DNA from: Hanleya hanleyi
Lineage: Eukaryota; Mollusca; Polyplacophora; Lepidopleurida; Hanleyidae
Direction: 5' to 3'
NCBI GenBank assembly: GCA_036873755.1
Contig: JAVTVY010045407.1
Coordinates: forward strand, 62,001-126,000
Length of the DNA: 64,000 nt
Position 1 is the stretch's first letter, and each line of letters starts with the position of its first letter. Positions 57,985 to 64,000 of this stretch are shown here, one piece after another. Under the pieces are notes generated by a model that was not told the origin of the DNA, did no database searches, and saw nothing but the letters and a program-made list of their open reading frames with translations. The position numbers were made by a program, and so were the translations under genes.

Positions 57985-60900
57985 TGGTGGATGGTAGTCA
58001 GATAAGAAAGAGATACGCCCCCAAATACATAATCTCTGATATACGCAGTTTGTGGTACAGGTTTGGTCAAATCAACCAATGAATTCATGATGTAATATAA
58101 ATCATGGTTACCAACTTCATCGCTATTATCTGTCCCTCAGCTTAATCTTAGATTAGATTAGATTAAAATTTAAATTGTTTTCGACGTTTTGGTGTAGGTA
58201 CCAACACCCACAGCGTCACGAAACATACCACCATGTGAAATTTCCAATTATGAGATAGAGGGGTTTAATATTTCTCCAGCATTGAGACACGAGTTTAGAG
58301 GGAGGGGGAATGGATTATTGTACCAAAACTGAAAAGCAGAGAAATGATATTCCTTCAACATGAACTGTAGAATGTGGATTATTGGTGCCGGATCGATGCA
58401 TAGGTTCCGTATCAACCTCCTTCCCTTCCAAACCAAACAAACGTTACACTGGATGCTTTTGGTGGTAGCTTATATGTCTGAGTGCAATATATCAAGTATC
58501 TCCTGATGGCGTCACCAAGTGTCCTAAGGGCTAATCAACGCATTGAAATGTTTAGTTAGAGCTACCTTACGGCAGTTATCAGAGATGGCGGTGTCTAACT
58601 TCGGATAATGTAGCTTCGATTGGGACCGTCACGCCATTCTCAGTTATAGTTCTTGGGAAAGTACTGGGCTCATACTTTCCGATGCCGTTTGTGACAAACA
58701 ATAAAATAATTCCATTGTGGCCTGTGATCTTACCTTCATTATTGGTCCTTGTTTTTAAGAAAGTATTCAGTTTTATCTACACGTGAAACCAAAACTCCGA
58801 ACGACCATGCACTTCCGCTTTAAGTAACGCGTAACGACTGGATTACGCGCCATAATACCATGGTCAGCTACATGTAGTTTTTCGCCATCTGACGCCATTC
58901 GGGCATAAGTAAAATGATTCTTCAATAAAGACGTCTTTATCTGCAGATCTACATTTTTCAAACTCGCATTTTAAAACGTATTATTGCGCACATGGGGGGA
59001 AACCTGGAAGCCTGGACAGTGGAGGGTCGGAACGGAGATGGAATTCCCAGAAACAGCTATCTAAAAGTGACCACAGTATACGAGTTTCATTTGTAAACTT
59101 GACAAAATAGATCTGCTATTTCCAACAGCCATGTGTTCAATTCTTAGAGCATTTGGAAAATATCGACATGTGGTCAGAGTAGTATAAGGGAGAAAACTCT
59201 TAGCGCATGACAATCTTCAAAAATTATACGTTGCAAATAAGCAGTATATGAACTGGCTATTTCAGAAGAAGCTACCTTTAGGTAGGTGCATTTGAATATA
59301 TGTTATATAATGTTGAGGCTGCACGCAGTAGACGCATACGCGAGACCAAATCGAGACCAAAACATTCACATAGTTAAAAATATTGGTTATATCTTACCTA
59401 TTAAAGCAACACAGTGCATGGACTCGCACTGCTGGTATCTCTCGAGGCTGTTCGGTGTTTCAAATTTCAAGCGTGAGTACGCATACTATCCAAACCATTT
59501 GAAAAATGCAACACTATTATCATGGTTATACCAGCAAAGTGATTTTGAACGTCTCATATGCTACATGTAGTACTCCTGTCTAGACCTTTCATTCACTCCC
59601 CAAAACACTAAATATGCAGGTACCAAAGAGATACATAGCCGTATTTAAAAGAAAATTTAAATATATGGCCCTATAAATAAGGTTGGCAGTTTCATATAAT
59701 AGAAAGAGGGTCGATACAGCGTCAGTGTTTGCTAGCTTACTGAGAACAAGTTATGCCGACAAATACATAACATTTCATATCTGGCGATGGGATGTTAAGG
59801 TATGCTATATTTGGTGTTGTTGGTTTATTATAAAATATTTATAATGGCTTCTCAACCTCAACCGTACTGATAATACATTGATTTTTTCTTATAATTATGA
59901 ATTGGGCTATGTTTGCTATTAAATACAGTAGGCGAGCGGTGAGGACCAGATTTTTGGAAATTGAATCCACCCGCTCATCCATTAACATCACACGAGCTCA
60001 TTCATTATTATCAACGATCTGTGATCACAGCTCCAAAGTTAGAGTATCTAATTTCACTTAAGCCGGTGTGGGGGATCTTGTGGCCACTTCATAGTTTTCA
60101 CATGAAACGCGGCTGAGATATCAAGGTTAGGTCTAAGAAGGTGCCCTGTGAGTCTTTCCTGTGTAGTCATACCGTATGAAGTCAATGTTTCCCACCCCTG
60201 ACATATCTCACCAATAGGTATTGAAATAGCCATTTCTTTTCAAAGGTTGCCTCAATCTCTTAACAATAGGTATCAGTTTGTTCAGAACTAGTTGGGAATC
60301 CGCTACATATTAATATTGGTGCTGACATCATCACTGTGCCACGTCAGGGATAATCTCCAAATGTTCACTAAAGCAGAGATTTTCAAATCTCAAGTTAGAA
60401 GTTTTTTGTTGGCAATAATTCGGAATATAACTGAACGAAATTTCACGTGAGGTCTCCTATGTTCATCGGCTTTTAAATTCAGTAATGTTAGACGGTGTAG
60501 TGTGGTAAATTCTCAAGAACTACTAAAAAATGCTTCAACTGAGCGAAGTACCGGGTTTAAAAAATAAGGGACCGTGTTTGAATAAATTGGAACATCTTTG
60601 TATTTTAACGTCAGTAACGTCCAAGGCGTATTCCTGGTCAAAGTACTTTATCAAGTAATTATTATCAATCACTGAGTCTCAGAAAATATTGATGTGACAG
60701 GCTAATCCCAATCGGCGGTTATTTTTTTCTGGCCGCGCTCGATCTCTATAAAAAATGGCCACATTTCCCTTTTGAATGTGGCCACCTTACAGTATAACTA
60801 TTTTCCATTATAAATGTCAAAATGTGACACGTTTTGAGATGTAGAAATGAGAAAAAAAATCGTGCGGTGAAAATTTCCAGCTCACGGTTCAGAACTACGT

Positions 60901-62566
60901 GAATTAAGTCATCCATGATCCACGAACGGCATTTCTAAACGTTGCTGGATCTACTCTAACACATCTGATGGATGGATGGATGGATGAATGGAAACGATTC
61001 ACAAATAAGTAAAAAAAAACTTTATTTAATAAAGAAATCTACACGATTACATTTTTGTTTTCTCCGTGTCATGTTGTTGAACAACCCATGAAAAAGCTTT
61101 GATGTAAACGCACTGACCATCAAATTTGTAACAAGATCTTTCAGTGGCTGAAATGATGAAAATATAGGAGTGGTTTAAATTCATGCCAGTCAGAGCACAG
61201 CTGACATCTGCCGGAACTGTAAACGTTGTGTGCCTGCGAAATACCGTCGTTATTGCATTTTCACAACTTTTCCATCGGTTTTTTCATTCGTTTCTGTTTA
61301 ATAGTAAATAGCTTCCATCCACAATAGCCAAGAATATAACAAATGAACGAGCATGCGTCGCTTCAAATGAAAGTGTAAAAAGCGTCGCACAATTTATCGT
61401 TGAAACGTCTTACGATTCGATCAAAATAATACTATCGATTTTGGCCGCTGGCCATACGGTAGGAAATCTATAACCCTTCCGATTTTCAATTGACACATGA
61501 TTTTTGAGGTTGCTATCGGCGGCCTTGTATATGGCGGGATTTACTTAAATTATTCTATTTTGAAAGTGTCAAAAAACATAGCACAATATATCGGTAAAAC
61601 ATCTTTTGGCTCGATCAAAATAACACTATCGATGGTGGTTGACCATACGGTAGAATATCTGTAAGGTTTTCGATTTTCAATTGACACGAGGTTCCTATCG
61701 ACGACCGTGTATATAGCGGGATTTCAATTCTGTTCTTTATTAACGGAAATTCATTCATCGGAAATGTGATCACTCTCTCTATAGAGAAATGTAGTCACGT
61801 TTGTTCTTTTTTTTCTCCTTGGGTCCAGAAAACCCCACCGACTGGGATTAGGGATCATTCCAAAAATACTAGAACAGGCACCAGAAGTAAGGGATAGAGC
61901 TCCTCCTGTGATAGCTTCATATATAGATCATAGCTTCCTAATATTGCGATTAATCTATAGTTTGGAGATCTATTAACAATGCGAGTATATTGGAACATAT
62001 GGTTTGATTACATCCTAAAGGTAATCATGAGCTGTGTCGTGTGATTACAGCAATTACAGGTTTCGGTACACATCTTCGCGAAAACAGTGGGAGTTGCTAT
62101 TGCATCCAATCTCTTATTTTGAGGTCAAGTATCTCGACTGAGATACGTTGTCGAATAATGTCCAGTTTTCTACTCATATAGCTATCAGCGTGTAGTGTTT
62201 TTTCTTTAATTCTAAGTCGGTATGTCCATATTGACTAGAACATTTGAATAAAGCATATTCTGTAGATGGTGATGTGATCTATGTTAAATATTATTATTTT
62301 GATCGACTCAATTTGTCTCCAACATTTGTAAGAAATCCAGATTCTGTGCAAAACGCACATGCCATGCCATTCTACCTAAAACTCCATCACGGTTGCCTTT
62401 TCCGGAAATTTTGAAATATTCATTCGCGTTGGCTGCTAGAATAAATTTAATAACTATGCCAATTCCATTGGACAAATTCATAAACATGTACGTATGTTGA
62501 AAAGTAACTTGCTTTTTGTGGCAAATTTTTGTGCAAATAATCTGCGAATGTTAATTAGGATCTGCA

Positions 62567-63678
62567 AGAGCTCTCTATTTCTGACAATGAGCTCGTACAA
62601 GTTAATAGTTATAAATTCCTGGGAATTTACTTCAATGATAGGCTCAACTGGAAAACACACATCGATGAACTATGCTCAAAATTATCCAGAAACATTGATG
62701 TAATTAACAATATTAAACACTGTCTCAATAGACAGACGTTAACTATGTTGTATTACTCATTATTTTATTCTTACACTTCGTATTGCAATCTGGTCTGGGC
62801 TAACACGTTCCCTTCTCATCTACAACCACTAGTCTTACTGCAAAAACGACTTATTAGGATAATTAGCTCGAGTGATAAGTATTCTCATACAATGCCTCTT
62901 TTCAAGCAAACAAATATCTTACCTTTGACAAAAATTAACGATTACCTCACTTTAATATTTGTTCACAAATTCATTTACCACAAAGTCTTTCTTCCCTCTT
63001 TATATCTAACCTACTTTACTAAACAGTCGGCAATACACCATTACCCGACCAGGCATTCAAATCTCAATCTTTACAGAGAACTCTGTTCGTCGCAACTCTC
63101 ATTCTTCACCGTCAAACTGAAAGGCCCCCGAACCTGGAACGCTTTGTCCTCCAACTTAAAATCTATAACGTCAACATCATTATTCAAACGAGAAGTAAGG
63201 AAACATCTTATTGATGCAGTGTTCTAAGATTGTCTCGAATATGCATTTTGTCTGTTGCTCACGTGTGTGTATATCGGCCCTGTCATAATAATGCCATCAC
63301 CTAATATTAATTTATTTATATCTACTGTTATAACGTAAGATCTATATACTTGGATATTATATAATGTACGAAATATGTCCACTACACATGCCATGACTGT
63401 CACTGCCAAACCTATATTTTTCTTTGCCCATGAATACGTAGTATATGTCCACCACATGTCATGACTGATACTATATCTTTACTTATCTTTATTCACCAAT
63501 CTATTCAAATTATATACTATACTCTCACTGCTAAACACTGTTACTTAATATATTAATCCCTGGGATAAAACAAGCCCTTTAGGGTTTTATTCCCGCCATA
63601 TGTATCCTTATTATAAATTAGCTAAATATTTGATGCACATGCTCCTGTATCGTGAATAAAGTATTCAATTCAATTCAA
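62567..63678 (+). mobile_element. 5'-truncated CR1/Jockey-type LINE inserted in copy 3
   Basis: Copies 1 and 2 read ggatctgcatgatcgg without interruption (49790, 56230). Here 1,112 bp separates ggatctgca from gatcgg. The insert ends in a (attca)n-type tail after aataaagt, as expected of a LINE. No clear target duplication. Confidence 0.88.
62568..63227 (+). pseudogene. LINE RT thumb and C-terminal region, open but 5'-truncated
   Basis: An uninterrupted frame of about 219 codons to TAA. It starts in the thumb (VNSYKFLGIYFNDRLNWKTHI), continues through YYSLFYSYTSYCNLVWAN and LLQKRLIRII, and ends with KGPRTWNALSSNLKS and FKREVRKHL. These are the usual landmarks of Jockey/CR1-group polymerases. 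The catalytic YADD lies upstream and is absent, so the product would be inactive. The intact frame indicates a young insertion. Confidence 0.88.
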
Positions 63679-64000
63679 GATCGGATTCATCGATATCAGA
63701 GTGAACATGAACCTTTTCAGCCTGATAACACCACACCACGACACAATTCCTTGTCACACTATGAAACAGCTCTGGATTGTCGCAACAGGCCATGGAGTAT
63801 GGAGCTAGTACATTCTTTCATTCTTATTCATGGTGCAACCGAGTCACTTTTTGTTAAGCCTCTGGTCGTTCATGTAGTGTGCTACGACCCCGAGTACAAA
63901 ATGAGCTACTGCCATAATAAAAATTAATTTCGAATAATAAATTAGGCAGAGAATGCTGATAAACACCTGAGGATGAATGCAAATTGAACTTATCGAGAAG

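Larger units (their letters stand above)
55443..61874. repeat. Tandem array, copy 2 (6,432 bp)
   Basis: Nearly identical to copy 1. Differences noticed include a 4-bp deletion at about 60429, a 6-bp deletion at about 61298, a 1-bp insertion near 57752 and scattered substitutions. Its right end, aaaaatactagaa, continues into diverged copy 3 rather than into attattta. Confidence 0.95.
61875..64000. repeat. Tandem array, copy 3 (partial, diverged)
   Basis: 61875-62155 matches 48275-48552 of copy 0. It then jumps to sequence matching 49385 onward of copy 1, so about 830 bp present between copies 0 and 1 is missing. It continues to the window edge with a 1.1-kb LINE inserted. Confidence 0.8.

Overview
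The window looks like a piece of a lophotrochozoan, most likely gastropod mollusc, nuclear genome. It is AT-rich and gene-poor. It carries FMRFamide-receptor-like GPCR sequences interrupted by intron and splice signals, non-LTR retrotransposon debris, and short repeats ending in a gcgacgttaaa(ctcactc)n tail of the kind I associate with abalone and other gastropod genomic sequence. The organism call is an inference from repeat and gene style only. No bacterial operons, phage genes, CRISPR arrays or viral genomes are visible.

Layout: (1) 1-377 is the 3' end of a peptide-type GPCR gene; a decayed paralogue lies at 36710-37700. (2) 0.4-15 kb is a mosaic of old repeats: a piggyBac-like MITE family (TTAA target sites) with copies at 0.5, 11, 12.7 and 40 kb, foldback palindromes, a tandem tRNA-derived SINE cluster at 3.4-4.15 kb, a SINE at 6.56 kb with a 10-bp target duplication, a decayed Penelope-like reverse transcriptase at 9.8-10.5 kb and the 3' end of an I-type LINE at 13.2-13.9 kb. 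(3) 15887-24231 is bracketed by CACTG...CAGTG inverted termini with TGTTTAG-rich subterminal arrays at both ends, so it may be one 8.3-kb DNA transposon. Nested in it are a Tc1/mariner element (17082-19009, 256-bp inverted repeats, DD34E transposase with a GT-AG intron), two inverted hAT-like MITEs with 5-bp target duplications, and a 5S-rRNA-derived SINE with a perfect 14-bp target duplication. (4) 25.4-27.5 kb is a minus-strand Jockey/CR1-type LINE; 27.7-28.1 kb and 28.8-32.1 kb are I-type LINE remains (CCHC ORF1, endonuclease, RT, RNase H). (5) 38705-42733 is a 4.03-kb insertion that splits an older dispersed repeat whose unsplit relative sits at 2.5-2.9 kb. (6) 43.5 kb to the window end is a tandem array of a roughly 6.4-kb unit: an old copy (43.55-49.0 kb), two copies about 99.7% identical (49003-55442 and 55443-61874) and a diverged partial copy (61875-64000).

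The array works as a natural insertion-site comparison: each unit serves as the empty site for elements inserted in another (a 110-bp MITE in copy 0, a 780-bp inverted-repeat element carrying a piece of LINE reverse transcriptase in copies 1 and 2, a 1.1-kb truncated LINE in copy 3). The other main theme is a shared 3' tail: I-type LINE 3' ends, an anonymous SINE and a 5S-derived SINE all end in the same short sequence, which points to trans-mobilisation by one LINE machinery. I see no intact cellular gene apart from the partial GPCR at the left edge. Comparisons were made by eye, so identities and boundaries are approximate unless an exact junction is stated.
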